Source of the DNA: Dethiosulfatibacter sp.
Lineage (GTDB): Bacteria; Bacillota_A; Clostridia; Tissierellales; Dethiosulfatibacteraceae
Length of the DNA: 48,870 nucleotides
Direction: 5' to 3'
Assembly: GCA_019084435.1 (NCBI GenBank)
Contig: JAHRFV010000146.1
Location: 1 to 48,870, forward strand
The notes below the pieces were generated by a model. It was not told where the DNA came from. It did not search any database and saw only the letters and a program-made list of their open reading frames with translations. Shown here in pieces: positions 25,452 through 32,877 of this stretch (the stretch's first letter is position 1; each line of letters starts with the position of its first letter). The position numbers and the translations under genes are program-made.

Positions 25452-26198
25452 TTATTTTTGGATTTTAAGCCATGCAATTGTGTCCTCATAACGAGCACTT
25501 TTTTCAAGTGATATATCTAGTATGTGTGCCCGATGGGCCAATCGATCAACCAGCGCGCCAGTCAACATGGTGTCATTGAAAACTTCATTCCAACGATCAA
25601 ATGTTAGGTTAGATGTGATGATGATTGAGCCTTTGTCATTCCGATTCGACAGCAAGTTAAATAATATTTCTGAACCTGATTTGTCGAATGAAATGTAGCC
25701 AAGTTCATCCAGAACAACCACATCATATTTCTCAAATTTTCTTTTGTAAGTATTGAGTTGATGCTGGCTTAAGGCCTCTTTAAGCTCAATAACAAGATTA
25801 GGAACCGAGACGAATAAAACAGATTTACCATCCATTATTGCTTTCATTGAAAGCCCTATTGAGTAGTGGGTCTTACCTGAACCTGGCGTTCCGATGAGGA
25901 TGATATTTTCTTTTTTATCAATGAATTTGAGTTTTTCGAGGTCATCAAATTTCGACCAGAAGTCTCTTGAATATTTATTTCGATCAAAATCCTCAAGATA
26001 TCTCAGGTATGGAAATTTAGCTTGTTTGATACGCGTTTTAATGCCGTTATTTCTTCTAAGTTCATGTTCTCTAATAAGCAGTTCTGTCAGAAATTCTTCA
26101 TAGGTCATATTTGTATGTGTTGCCTCATCAATAAGCTCTTGATGATAATTCTTGGTATATGGAAGTTTCAACTGTACTGCAAGATCATGTATACTCAT
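25452..26198 (-). CDS. istB: IS21-family helper ATPase IstB
   Basis: A 248-residue AAA+ ATPase of the DnaA/DnaC-like group that assists the IS21 transposase in target selection. Walker A is GTPGSGKTHYS near residue 104 and Walker B is VVLDELGYI near residue 162, followed by the ITSNLTFDRWNEVF sensor region and LVDRLAHRAHIL, all typical of IstB. The length is normal for the family. The start overlaps the stop of istA by four bases (ATGA), which couples their translation. The stop lies 46 bases inside the left end of the element. No defect is visible. Confidence 0.93.
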   Translation of the reverse strand: MSIHDLAVQLKLPYTKNYHQELIDEATHTNMTYEEFLTELLIREHELRRNNGIKTRIKQAKFPYLRYLEDFDRNKYSRDFWSKFDDLEKLKFIDKKENIILIGTPGSGKTHYSIGLSMKAIMDGKSVLFVSVPNLVIELKEALSQHQLNTYKRKFEKYDVVVLDELGYISFDKSGSEILFNLLSNRNDKGSIIITSNLTFDRWNEVFNDTMLTGALVDRLAHRAHILDISLEKSARYEDTIAWLKIQK

Positions 26199-27643
26199 TG
26201 TCTTACCTCCTTGAGGCTAAGACCATTGTATAGCTTAAGCTGATTCATTGTCATCGTGGTCAATCCAGAATGTGATGTTTGCTCTACAAGCTTGTTTTGT
26301 ACTCTAAGCTTAAATGCGTCAATGATTTCATTTATACTCTTTTCCTGATTTTCTTTGAGAATCTCTATGAATTTCTTTGGATTTGATTTAAAATAGTTAT
26401 CATAGATGGATTTAAGCTCAGGCATACTTTTCAGGGCAAATGAATTGTGTAGTGCACCGGGCTTTCTTTCAAAGGTTCTAAGATAATGACGAATGTCGAT
26501 GCTTATTTCCTTTGATCCATCTATTTTTTTATGCGTACATAGATAGTGATCGTTGGAGTAAAAATCGATATCCGAATAATAAATCTTTACAGTGACCGTT
26601 CTCCCAACAAGATAATCAGGAACGGAATAGAAATTGTTTTCAACTCTTGCGAAGCTGTATTTGTCAATGGTGAGCTTCCTTATGCTTGCCAGTTCCAGTT
26701 CAGGCTTATAGGGAAGTAAACAAGATTTTTCAAGTTCAATGTCGCTGTCTTTGTTTAGTCTAATCAGTTCATTATTCAGGTGACTGACAGCATCTTCAAA
26801 TGAATCAAACTTATATTTTGGACCGAACATCTTGTTTCTGAGTACTTTCACACTACCTTCGACATGGCCTTTCTCATTACCACTGAAACAGTTTGTAACA
26901 TTGATGTTGAAGCCATAGTAGAGTGCCATTTTTATGAGATCTTCATTGAGTAGCTTTTCATTTCTACCGATAAACCGGGTCACAACATTTCTCATATTAT
27001 CATAGACAACTTCCCGGTATACCCCTTTAGTCATTTCAAAGAATTTGACGTGGGCATCCAAGAAGACATCCTTTGTCTGATTGCGATATAGATAGCACCA
27101 CCTAAAGTTTGCAGCAGGAGATGATAAGACGGCCAAATGGTATTTGTTGACTTCGTTGCCAAGAACCAGTTTGACTTCACCAAAGTCAAACTCCAGCCGA
27201 TCGCCATACTCGTACTCCTGGCGAATGAAGCACTCTTTTACTCGTTCTCTTTTCTCTTTGATCTTCATTGATATCGTTGTTTTTCCAATATCGAATCCGA
27301 GATTCAAAAGTTCTTGATGGATCTGAACATTTGATAACTGTTGCTTGTTAATTCCAAGCAATCGAAGTTTTTCTTTTTCTGATTCAAGAATTAGATCTAG
27401 AGCGTTATCAATGTCTTCAGAATACTTGTGAGATTTTCTGTTCGTAGCATCATACTTCGGCTTTGAGACGATTTTTTCTTGAATTGCTTTTATACTCGTC
27501 TCGTTCGTACCTAATTGTTTGGTTTCCGTAGTGTAATCGTTCCAATACTTGTTGACTGTCTTTCGATTGAGGCCAAGTTGTTTGGCTACTTGTCGATTTG
27601 ACATACCTGTTTGCTTGAGTTTGATAATTGTGTACTTGTCCAT
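26195..27643 (-). CDS. istA: IS21-family transposase IstA
   Basis: A 482-residue DDE transposase. A helix-turn-helix near the start (MSNRQVAKQLGLNRKTVNKY) binds the element ends. The integrase core shows the acidic residues in LEFDFGEVKL, VYDNMRNVV and GNEKGHVEGSVKVLRN, which fit the DDE triad. A C-terminal beta-rich domain with NNFYSVPDYLVGRTVTV is typical of IstA. The frame is open from ATG 27655, but ATG 27643 is chosen since the AGGAGATG ribosome site overlaps the first ATG and lies about nine bases before the second. With istB it forms an apparently functional element. Confidence 0.93.
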   Translation of the reverse strand: MDKYTIIKLKQTGMSNRQVAKQLGLNRKTVNKYWNDYTTETKQLGTNETSIKAIQEKIVSKPKYDATNRKSHKYSEDIDNALDLILESEKEKLRLLGINKQQLSNVQIHQELLNLGFDIGKTTISMKIKEKRERVKECFIRQEYEYGDRLEFDFGEVKLVLGNEVNKYHLAVLSSPAANFRWCYLYRNQTKDVFLDAHVKFFEMTKGVYREVVYDNMRNVVTRFIGRNEKLLNEDLIKMALYYGFNINVTNCFSGNEKGHVEGSVKVLRNKMFGPKYKFDSFEDAVSHLNNELIRLNKDSDIELEKSCLLPYKPELELASIRKLTIDKYSFARVENNFYSVPDYLVGRTVTVKIYYSDIDFYSNDHYLCTHKKIDGSKEISIDIRHYLRTFERKPGALHNSFALKSMPELKSIYDNYFKSNPKKFIEILKENQEKSINEIIDAFKLRVQNKLVEQTSHSGLTTMTMNQLKLYNGLSLKEVRQ

Positions 27644-27797
27644 TAAAGTGATCATCTCCTATTCCCTCCAAAGATATTTTATACCTTTAGAGTTCGAATT
27701 TGAATTATTGGACCATTTTTCGACTGATCATTTTATAAAAAATGGACCATCTTTAGATTAACAAATACAGATGATTGATTAAAGAGGAGGATTAGAG

Positions 27798-28262
27798 ATG
27801 AATGAAGTAATTGAAATAGGACAAGAAGCTATTGATTTTCAATTGAAAGATCAAAATGGTAAGGAAGTAAGTTTAAAGGATTTTAAAGGGAAAAAGGTTT
27901 TATTATCGTGGCATCCATTAGCATGGACAGCAGGCTGACTAGATCATATGAGAGCTTTAGAGCTCAGCTATGATGGATTCATAGATAAAAATATAATACC
28001 AATAGGAATTAATGTTGACCAGGAGAACTCCAAATCAGCTTGGGCAAAAGTAATCAATATAAAAAAACTACAAATGTTATCAGATTATAATCCTTTAGGA
28101 GAAGTAGCAAAAGCTTATGGGGTGTTTTGGGAAGAATTAAATGCTTCTCGAAGAGCAAATATATTAATAGACGAAAAAGGTAAAATAGAATGGGTCGAGG
28201 TCTATGAAATATCAGAAATTCCTGATTTTAAAGAAGTGCTTTCCAAAATCTCTAAACTATAA
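27798..28262 (+). CDS. Selenocysteine-containing peroxiredoxin (in-frame TGA read as Sec47)
   Basis: A 154-residue thioredoxin-fold peroxidase of the AhpC/TSA family, reducing hydrogen peroxide or organic peroxides. The frame from ATG 27798 (behind GAGGAGGA) is interrupted only by TGA at 27936-27938, at codon 47. The surrounding residues, SWHPLAWTAG before and LDHMRALEL after, place the TGA exactly at the peroxidatic Cys of the TxxC motif. The rest of the frame is intact to TAA, with NASRRANILIDEKGKIEWVE as expected downstream. A hairpin directly after the TGA fits a bacterial SECIS. The protein has no other Cys, so it would be a one-Sec enzyme needing an outside reductant. A nonsense mutation is the alternative, but exact coincidence with the catalytic position makes Sec far likelier; PrxU of Eubacterium acidaminophilum is a precedent. 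Confidence 0.88.
27936..27974 (+). promoter_or_regulatory. SECIS-like hairpin following the Sec codon
   Basis: After TGA at 27936-27938, ATCATATGAG (27943-27952) pairs with CTCA (27963-27966) and TATGAT (27969-27974), leaving a two-base bulge and a ten-base apical loop AGCTTTAGAG. An alternative inner stem GAGC/GCTC is possible. The distance from TGA to the loop, about 15-24 bases, suits recognition by SelB. The pairing is seen; the function is inferred. Confidence 0.7.
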
Positions 28263-28269
28263 AATTGAA

Positions 28270-28406
28270 TTTATCCGATGACTAACAGTGCTAAGACTCC
28301 CACTTCTACAAGTGGGAGATAAGCACTGCAAAGTCCCTGGATAACGGTTTCTAAGGTTCAGATGGTGTTTCAAACACCACCTGAATCCAAGAACCCTGTT
28401 GATGCC
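28270..28406 (+). repeat. Repeat element A: hairpin-rich relic, longer copy
   Basis: This stretch is nearly identical over about 95 bases to the reverse complement of 30351-30445. Shared parts are a CTCCCACTT...AAGTGGGAG hairpin, AGTCCCTGGATAACGGTT, and AACCCTGTTGAT. Copy A has an additional inner hairpin, GGTTCAGATGGTGTTT pairing with AACACCACCTGAATCC, absent from copy B. The palindromes resemble the end structures of IS200/IS605-type elements or their guide-RNA scaffolds, but no tnpA or tnpB gene is present. It lies between the peroxiredoxin stop and its terminator. Confidence 0.65.
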
Positions 28407-28442
28407 TGGTGTATGGGAATCTAATAAATAACATATATTAAA

Positions 28443-28473
28443 TATGGGTGGAAGATGCAAATCTTCGCCCATT
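28443..28473 (+). terminator. Terminator downstream of the peroxiredoxin
   Basis: ATGGGTGGAAGAT and ATCTTCGCCCAT form a strong stem with a GCAA loop and one TG/GC mismatch, followed by TATTTTGCTT. Confidence 0.65.
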
Positions 28474-28533
28474 ATTTTGCTTCTGATTGAAAACTAAACA
28501 AATAATAATTATATAATTATATAAAATAATAAG

Positions 28534-28560
28534 TTGACAAATATGTAAGATTTCTATAAA
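28534..28560 (+). promoter_or_regulatory. Sigma-A-type promoter of the hemerythrin operon
   Basis: TTGACA at 28534-28539 and TATAAA at 28555-28560 (17 bases to TAAACT), preceded by about 40 bases of almost pure A/T. Closely similar to the ferredoxin promoter at 24969. Confidence 0.7.
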
Positions 28561-28622
28561 CTAAAAATACTTCAAGATGAACATTACTGTTTAAACTTAG
28601 GAGACAAAGGAGGCAATAAAAT

Positions 28623-29096
28623 ATGACTGTATTAGATCACATTAAAGAAGAACATGAAAGTTTTAGAGAGAAAATAGCAAAAATTGAGGCTACGACAAGT
28701 AACAAGAAAATGGAAATTTTTAACGAGCTTTTTGCAGAAATACATGGACATCATGAGGCTGAAGAAAAGGTTATATTTCCATTGGTTATAGACAAAAAAG
28801 ATGAAAAGACAATGGATATTGTTCTAGAGATGATCGAAGAGCACACTCTGGTAAGCTACCATTTCAGTGTTCTAGAAAAGGAATCAGTTGATAACGAAAC
28901 ATGGGATGCGAAATTTAGCCTACTAAAAGAAAAATTGAATCATCATTTGGAGGAAGAGGAAGAAGAATTTCTGCCCATGGCGAGAAAAATGATTTCGGAA
29001 GAAAAATTGATTGAAATGCTGGACAAGTTCGAAACTGTCAATGAAGATAAAACGAAAGAAAAGAAAAAGAAACTGGAAAGGGGAATAAATGTATGA
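28623..29096 (+). CDS. Hemerythrin HHE domain protein
   Basis: A 157-residue cytosolic four-helix protein with the hemerythrin-like pattern: His11 in IKEEHESF, a His-rich EIHGHHEAEEKVIFP segment near residues 41-55, IEEHTLVSYHF near 70, and LNHHLEEEEEEFLP near 105. These His and Glu residues form a diiron site that binds oxygen, nitric oxide or peroxide, or senses iron and oxygen. The last 20 residues are a charged tail. It starts at ATG 28623 after AAGGAGG and overlaps the next gene, an FMN-binding lipoprotein, by four bases. In an anaerobe this suggests oxygen or nitric oxide defence together with the peroxiredoxin just upstream. Confidence 0.9.
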   Translation: MTVLDHIKEEHESFREKIAKIEATTSNKKMEIFNELFAEIHGHHEAEEKVIFPLVIDKKDEKTMDIVLEMIEEHTLVSYHFSVLEKESVDNETWDAKFSLLKEKLNHHLEEEEEEFLPMARKMISEEKLIEMLDKFETVNEDKTKEKKKKLERGINV

Positions 29097-29500
29097 ACGT
29101 AAAAATAATCAACAAATGGAGACTATTTTTTATTATATTGCTAATTTCGTCAATGTTTTTAGGTTGTTCTGGACCTACACAGCCTACGACCACTGAAACT
29201 GAAGCACCTGGGTTATATACCCCAGGCACATATACCGGAGAGGCTCAAGGTTATGGAGGAGTTTTACGTGTTGAAGTTGAGTTGGACAAAGACAGTATTG
29301 TGTCTGTTGAAGTAACTGAACATAGTGAATCAGCAGGTGTTAGCGATGAAGCAATCATCACTATTCCAGAGAAAATCATAGAAACTCAATCGCTAGCAGT
29401 TGATGTGGTAGCAGGGGCATCTTTTAGCAGTCAAGCTATTTTAGAAGCGGTCGAAAATGCGATGATAGATGCTGGGGCAGATATAGACCTACTTAAGTAA
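29093..29500 (+). CDS. FMN-binding domain lipoprotein, truncated paralogue of 36696
   Basis: A 135-residue lipoprotein: signal peptide ending FLGC with Cys25 as the lipid site, a Thr/Pro-rich linker, then one FMN-binding domain (YTPGTYTGEAQGYGGVLRVE to the end). The region that in such domains carries the flavin-accepting Thr (SGAT) reads AGASFSS, so attachment would need Ser. It is about 80% identical to the first 135 residues of the flavoprotein encoded at 36696, and sequence matching the continuation of that gene persists for about 55 bases beyond the stop here. It is therefore a shortened copy. It may still serve as a membrane-anchored electron carrier. It overlaps the hemerythrin gene by four bases. 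Confidence 0.85.
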   Translation: MNVKIINKWRLFFIILLISSMFLGCSGPTQPTTTETEAPGLYTPGTYTGEAQGYGGVLRVEVELDKDSIVSVEVTEHSESAGVSDEAIITIPEKIIETQSLAVDVVAGASFSSQAILEAVENAMIDAGADIDLLK

Positions 29501-29556
29501 AAGGTGAACTGATGAGATTGGTGGACAAATAACAGTGTTAACTGATGATATTTTTT
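29501..29556 (+). pseudogene. Relic of the flavoprotein domain start after the lipoprotein gene
   Basis: The bases after the TAA of the lipoprotein gene, for example GGTGAACTGATGAGATTGG and GGACAAATAACAGTGTTAAC, align with 37105-37160 inside the related long gene with small deletions. The frame is lost. This shows that the short gene derives from a long FMN/FAD protein by truncation. Confidence 0.6.
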
Positions 29557-29575
29557 GTGAGAAAGGAGCTTGTTG

Positions 29576-29854
29576 ATGCCAAGAGTTGAGAAAACAAAAG
29601 AGAACCTTAAAAAATGTGTATGTATGAAATGTCCAAGTTATAATTTTGCCTGCAAGTTAAAATCAATGCCAGGCAATGTAATTCTTTTGTTGGGTAATAC
29701 CGAGGATAAGATTCATGCCGAGGCAATGTTTTGTGCATACGAAAAAAGCCATTGTATTGAAGAAGAAAAGGGCTGCATCTGTGGAAGTTGCGAACTTTTC
29801 ATAGAGTATGGTCTTGGAAAAGAGTACTTCTGTACAGTAACAGACGGTAAATAA
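29576..29854 (+). CDS. Cys-rich DUF2769-type protein
   Basis: A 92-residue cytosolic protein with nine cysteines arranged as CVCMKCPSYNFACK, then FCAYEKSHC, then GCICGSCELF and a final YFC. This spacing matches DUF2769, a small family of unknown function found in methanogens and clostridia, probably binding a metal or iron-sulphur cluster. ATG 29576 is chosen, seven bases after AAAGGAGC; a TTG at 29570 is too close to that site. It follows the FMN-binding lipoprotein by 75 bases and precedes a cupin gene, all on the plus strand in a redox-related neighbourhood. The role is unknown. Confidence 0.7.
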   Translation: MPRVEKTKENLKKCVCMKCPSYNFACKLKSMPGNVILLLGNTEDKIHAEAMFCAYEKSHCIEEEKGCICGSCELFIEYGLGKEYFCTVTDGK

Positions 29855-29931
29855 GTAAAAGACACAGTTAAATTATTTATTATATACACGAATTGCGTTT
29901 ATTTAAGTTTAAATTTAAGGAGGATATATCT

Positions 29932-30279
29932 ATGAAAAAGTTCATTTTTAATGATTATTTTCATGAGCCACAGAAAAAAATCGCCAAGCGGATGCTTTTC
30001 AAAAGCGATAATATTATTGCCTTTGTTCTAAACATTGCAAAAGGGGAAATGCTACCAGATCATACACATCTAGAATCAACACTTCTCCTGCAGGTCATGG
30101 AGGGCAATGCCAAGGTTGTCACGGATGGCAATGAAACTTCGTTGCATTTGGGCGAGTTAATGCAGGTTGATGGGCAGGAAAACTTGCAGGTAATAAACAC
30201 TAGTGAAGAGGTATTGCGCCTTTATGTCACGATTTCACCAATGGGTTCAGAGGCCTTTGCAAAAGATGCGGATATTTAA
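29932..30279 (+). CDS. Small cupin-domain protein
   Basis: A 115-residue single-domain cupin. Motif one reads GEMLPDHTHLESTLLLQVMEG, with His residues in the usual G-x5-HxH-x3,4-E-x6-G arrangement; motif two (GELMQVDGQENLQVINTSEE) lacks the expected His. Small cupins bind a metal and serve as sensors or simple enzymes; no substrate can be inferred. ATG 29932 follows TAAGGAGGAT by about eight bases. A terminator follows at 30301, so this ends the run of genes starting at the hemerythrin promoter. Confidence 0.8.
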   Translation: MKKFIFNDYFHEPQKKIAKRMLFKSDNIIAFVLNIAKGEMLPDHTHLESTLLLQVMEGNAKVVTDGNETSLHLGELMQVDGQENLQVINTSEEVLRLYVTISPMGSEAFAKDADI

Positions 30280-30300
30280 TGAAAATAAATATATTATTAA

Positions 30301-30322
30301 GACACCTGGAAGGGTGTTTTTT
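30301..30322 (+). terminator. Terminator after the cupin gene
   Basis: ACACC and GGGTGT flank TGGAA and are followed by six T residues. Confidence 0.75.
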
Positions 30323-30350
30323 GATTAAAAAAATATGTCCACTATAGTAC

Positions 30351-30445
30351 TATCAACAGGATTCTTAACCGTTATCCAGGGACTCTACTGTGTTTATCTC
30401 CCACAAATATAAGTGGGATTCTTAGCACTGTTAATCATAGGATAA
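30351..30445 (-). repeat. Repeat element B: shorter inverted copy
   Basis: Read on the minus strand, this repeats element A at 28270 with few changes: TTTATCC, ACAGTGCTAAGA, the CCCACTT...GTGGGAG hairpin, GTCCCTGGATAACGGTTAAG and ATCCTGTTGATA. It lacks the inner hairpin of copy A. It lies in the gap between the cupin terminator and the lipid-kinase gene. Confidence 0.65.
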
Positions 30446-30504
30446 ATAATATAACTTCAAATCAGCGTCCGATTGATTCGGAAAACAAGGAGATGAAAAT
30501 AGGT

Positions 30505-31410
30505 ATGAAAGCATATGTTGTTCTTAACCCGGTCGCAGGGGACAATGCGCGAGAACTAGTGCTTGATGCACTAAAAACATATTTTGATGACGCTGGAATA
30601 GACTATGAGGTATACGAGACAGCTGAAGAAGACAAACCAGGCGATATTGTCCGAGACCGTCTGGAAAATGGAAAATTCGACTTTGTCGTGGCCGCAGGAG
30701 GCGATGGCACTGTATCACAGGTTATCAACGGTCTCATTGATAGTGGATTACCGCTGGGTATCATACCAGTAGGCACAGGAAATATGCTGGCACGTAGCCT
30801 TGATCTTCCTTTGAAAATCGACAAAGCCGTTGCATTGATTTCGGGCCCACATGTATTAAAGAAGATAGACGCTATGAGGATAAACAATCGCATATGTGTT
30901 CTCAACGCCAGCTTGGGAATCAGCGCAAAGGTGATGAGGGACACGAAGAGTGAAAGCAAAAACCGTTTTGGATTACTCGCATATATATGGGAAGCTCTTG
31001 GCAAACTGTTCAAGATTAAGCGTAGCTATATCACAATCAATATCGACGGGAAGACCACTAAGCACCACGCTATTGAGGCTACAGTCTTCAATAGCGGAAT
31101 AATTGCAGAGACATTGTACCCAAAGGGACCTGATATCCGCATTGATGATGGCCACCTCGACGTGTTAATCATCAGTTTTAAAACCATCAGGGACTATCCT
31201 CTATATATACTGAGGATGATAACTAAAAAGACATCGAAGAATCTTACCGATTTTATAGAGGCAAATAAATCTGTAATGATAGAAAGCACTGTGTCTATGC
31301 CGCTGCAAGTCGATGGAGAAATCTTTGGAACAACACCGGTTGAAATAGAGGTCTTGCCTAGCGCCATTACCGTAATTGTCTCAGAAAAATCAATCAAGAA
31401 AGAAAAGTGA
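30505..31410 (+). CDS. Diacylglycerol/lipid kinase family protein (YegS/BmrU type)
   Basis: A 301-residue soluble kinase of the DAGK catalytic family. It has LNPVAGDN at residues 7-14, the nucleotide-binding GGDGT at 65-69, PVGTGNMLARSL around 83-95, and the later beta-sandwich half with ASLGISAKVM and LQVDGE near the end. These enzymes phosphorylate diacylglycerol or related lipids at the membrane face. ATG 30505 is chosen, because the AAGGAG site touches the ATG at 30493 directly; the protein then starts MKAYVVLNP as is usual. Nothing nearby specifies a lipid pathway. It stands alone between repeat element B and the MarR operon. Confidence 0.88.
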   Translation: MKAYVVLNPVAGDNARELVLDALKTYFDDAGIDYEVYETAEEDKPGDIVRDRLENGKFDFVVAAGGDGTVSQVINGLIDSGLPLGIIPVGTGNMLARSLDLPLKIDKAVALISGPHVLKKIDAMRINNRICVLNASLGISAKVMRDTKSESKNRFGLLAYIWEALGKLFKIKRSYITINIDGKTTKHHAIEATVFNSGIIAETLYPKGPDIRIDDGHLDVLIISFKTIRDYPLYILRMITKKTSKNLTDFIEANKSVMIESTVSMPLQVDGEIFGTTPVEIEVLPSAITVIVSEKSIKKEK

Positions 31411-31489
31411 ACCAGAGCTATGCTCTTAGTCTTTCAAATATCATCGCATTGGATAATGTGAGACGCTACATATAATATGATATTCAATA

Positions 31490-31536
31490 TTGACAAAGTT
31501 AATCAGATTAACTATAATAAAGTTAATCTGATTAAC
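31490..31536 (+). promoter_or_regulatory. Promoter with two 15-base palindromic MarR operators
   Basis: TTGACA (31490-31495), 17 bases, TATAAT (31513-31518): a near-perfect sigma-A promoter. The whole spacer is the palindrome GTTAATCAGATTAAC (31498-31512), and a second, GTTAATCTGATTAAC, lies at 31522-31536, centre to centre 24 bases. Binding of the MarR protein encoded just downstream would block the polymerase, so autorepression is expected. Confidence 0.9.
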
Positions 31537-31554
31537 TTTATTTTGAGGTGACTT

Positions 31555-31986
31555 ATGAACACAGAATTAATAAAAGGGGCAGATACGATATCCATGTTCT
31601 GTCGACTTAACATCAATATGAAAAAGGATCTGCCCATTAGATCAAGCGAAATGGGTTTGCTTATACTGATTAATCAAAGTGATAAACTGGTAACGCCAGT
31701 TATAGCGGCAGATTTCTTTAAAGTGAAAAAACCCATGATCACCGCGATGGTTTCCAACTTGATCAGGCAGGGATACATTGATAAAATACCGTCGCAAGAA
31801 GATAAACGCAGCTTTTCTCTCCACCTAACCGAAAAAGCAAGTCAACTTGTTGAGGATACATTTTCCGAATATATGAAGACGTTGGAACTTCTAAGGAATA
31901 AGCTTGGAGATCTAGATTTTGGCAAATTGATTGCACTACTTGAAAAATCAAATTCCATATTATTGGAGGAGAAAAGTAATGGGTAA
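31555..31986 (+). CDS. MarR-family repressor
   Basis: A 143-residue winged helix-turn-helix regulator. The DNA-binding part covers about residues 35-100: LVTPVIAADFFKVKKPMITA as the recognition region and YIDKIPSQEDKRSFSLHLTE as the wing, with the family DxR motif seen as EDKRS. Flanking helices would form the dimer. One Cys near residue 16 (FCRLN) could be a redox switch, but that is speculation. It is the first gene behind two palindromic operators overlapping its own promoter and overlaps the next gene by eight bases. The downstream NmrA-like and FNR-like oxidoreductases suggest it responds to a quinone, electrophile or redox signal. Confidence 0.9.
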   Translation: MNTELIKGADTISMFCRLNINMKKDLPIRSSEMGLLILINQSDKLVTPVIAADFFKVKKPMITAMVSNLIRQGYIDKIPSQEDKRSFSLHLTEKASQLVEDTFSEYMKTLELLRNKLGDLDFGKLIALLEKSNSILLEEKSNG

Positions 31987-32845
31987 AGTGATGGTTACAG
32001 GGGCACTCGGAAATGTGGGTGGGTATGTGGCAATGTATTTGATTAAGAACGGTCAGGATGTTGTTGTCGCTGACATCAATGTTGAAGCTTTACAAGAAAA
32101 ATACGGAGACAAAGTTGAAAGTGTTTTTTTTGATTTTACAGATTCTAAAACATTTTTATCCGCCCTAGAAGATGTTGATAGGGTCTTCATCATGCGACCA
32201 CCACATCTTGGAAAGCCAGAGGATTTAAAACCGTTTGTGGAAACGTTAAAATCAAAGGGTGGGATTAAACTTGTAAGCTTTCTATCTCTCATTGGTGTAG
32301 AAAATAATCCTATACCACCCCATCATAAAATTGAGAAGTATATCGAACGAGCGGGTTTACCTTTTTGTCATATTCGTCCCAGCTTTTTCATGCAAAACAT
32401 CAGTGGTATACATGCATTTGAAATAAAACATTTTAATCGTATTGTCGTACCTGTAAAAGAAGCACTGACAAGTTTTATTGACGCGGAGGATATCGGTGAA
32501 ATCACTGCAAAGGTATTGAGCGAGCCAGATAAGCACCAAAACAGAGGCTACTCAATCACAGGTCAAGAAGCCATTGATTATTACGTTGTATCAGAAATAC
32601 TTTCAGAGGAACTTGGCAGAAAAATCACTTATGCTAATCCCAAACCTTCATTTGCAAAAAAATATTGGATACAGGTTCGTGGTTTAGACAAAGAATATTC
32701 CAAAGTGATGGGTTTGCTTTATATGATGACCCGCATGGGTACTGCAAAAACAACAACAACAACTACATTTCAGGAGGTAATGGGCAAAAAACCTCAAACG
32801 TTTCGACAGTTTGTTAAAAAAAACTTGAATGCATGGGAGCAGTGA
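31979..32845 (+). CDS. NmrA-family NAD(P)-binding oxidoreductase
   Basis: A 288-residue atypical short-chain dehydrogenase with the nucleotide motif TGALGNVGGYV at residues 7-17 and NADP-loop ADINVEAL. Segments FIMRPPHLGKPEDL, KLVSFLSLIGVENN and HIRPSFFMQN are those of the NmrA/quinone-oxidoreductase-2 group, which bind NAD(P) and either reduce quinones or act as redox sensors. The true start is ATG 31979, eight bases after GGAGGA and overlapping the end of the MarR gene. A short CAA repeat near 32750 encodes a run of Thr. It belongs to the MarR-controlled operon, so detoxification of quinones or electrophiles is a reasonable guess. Confidence 0.85.
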   Translation: MGKVMVTGALGNVGGYVAMYLIKNGQDVVVADINVEALQEKYGDKVESVFFDFTDSKTFLSALEDVDRVFIMRPPHLGKPEDLKPFVETLKSKGGIKLVSFLSLIGVENNPIPPHHKIEKYIERAGLPFCHIRPSFFMQNISGIHAFEIKHFNRIVVPVKEALTSFIDAEDIGEITAKVLSEPDKHQNRGYSITGQEAIDYYVVSEILSEELGRKITYANPKPSFAKKYWIQVRGLDKEYSKVMGLLYMMTRMGTAKTTTTTTFQEVMGKKPQTFRQFVKKNLNAWEQ

Positions 32846-32877
32846 GTAGGTTATCAATAGAATAGGAGGAACAAATA

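Larger units (their letters stand above)
25406..27763 (-). mobile_element. IS21-family insertion sequence
   Basis: The element is bounded by imperfect inverted repeats: TGTCAATCGAAATTTGGTCCA from 25406, and the reverse complement of the right end, TGTTAATCTAAAGATGGTCCA, ending at 27763 (17 of 21 bases match). A second internal TGGTCCA-type repeat is present at each end, as is usual in IS21. It carries istA and istB in the normal order, overlapping by four bases, both on the minus strand and both open. I see no clear target-site duplication: the flanks are GTAT on the left and AATAC on the right. The copy looks intact. Confidence 0.85.

Noticed and set aside
27948..28262. A 104-codon gene starting at ATG 27948 as the true peroxiredoxin start
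   Set aside because: The frame continues upstream to ATG 27798 with a proper ribosome site and an N-terminal peroxiredoxin sequence; the only interruption is a TGA at the catalytic position, best read as selenocysteine.
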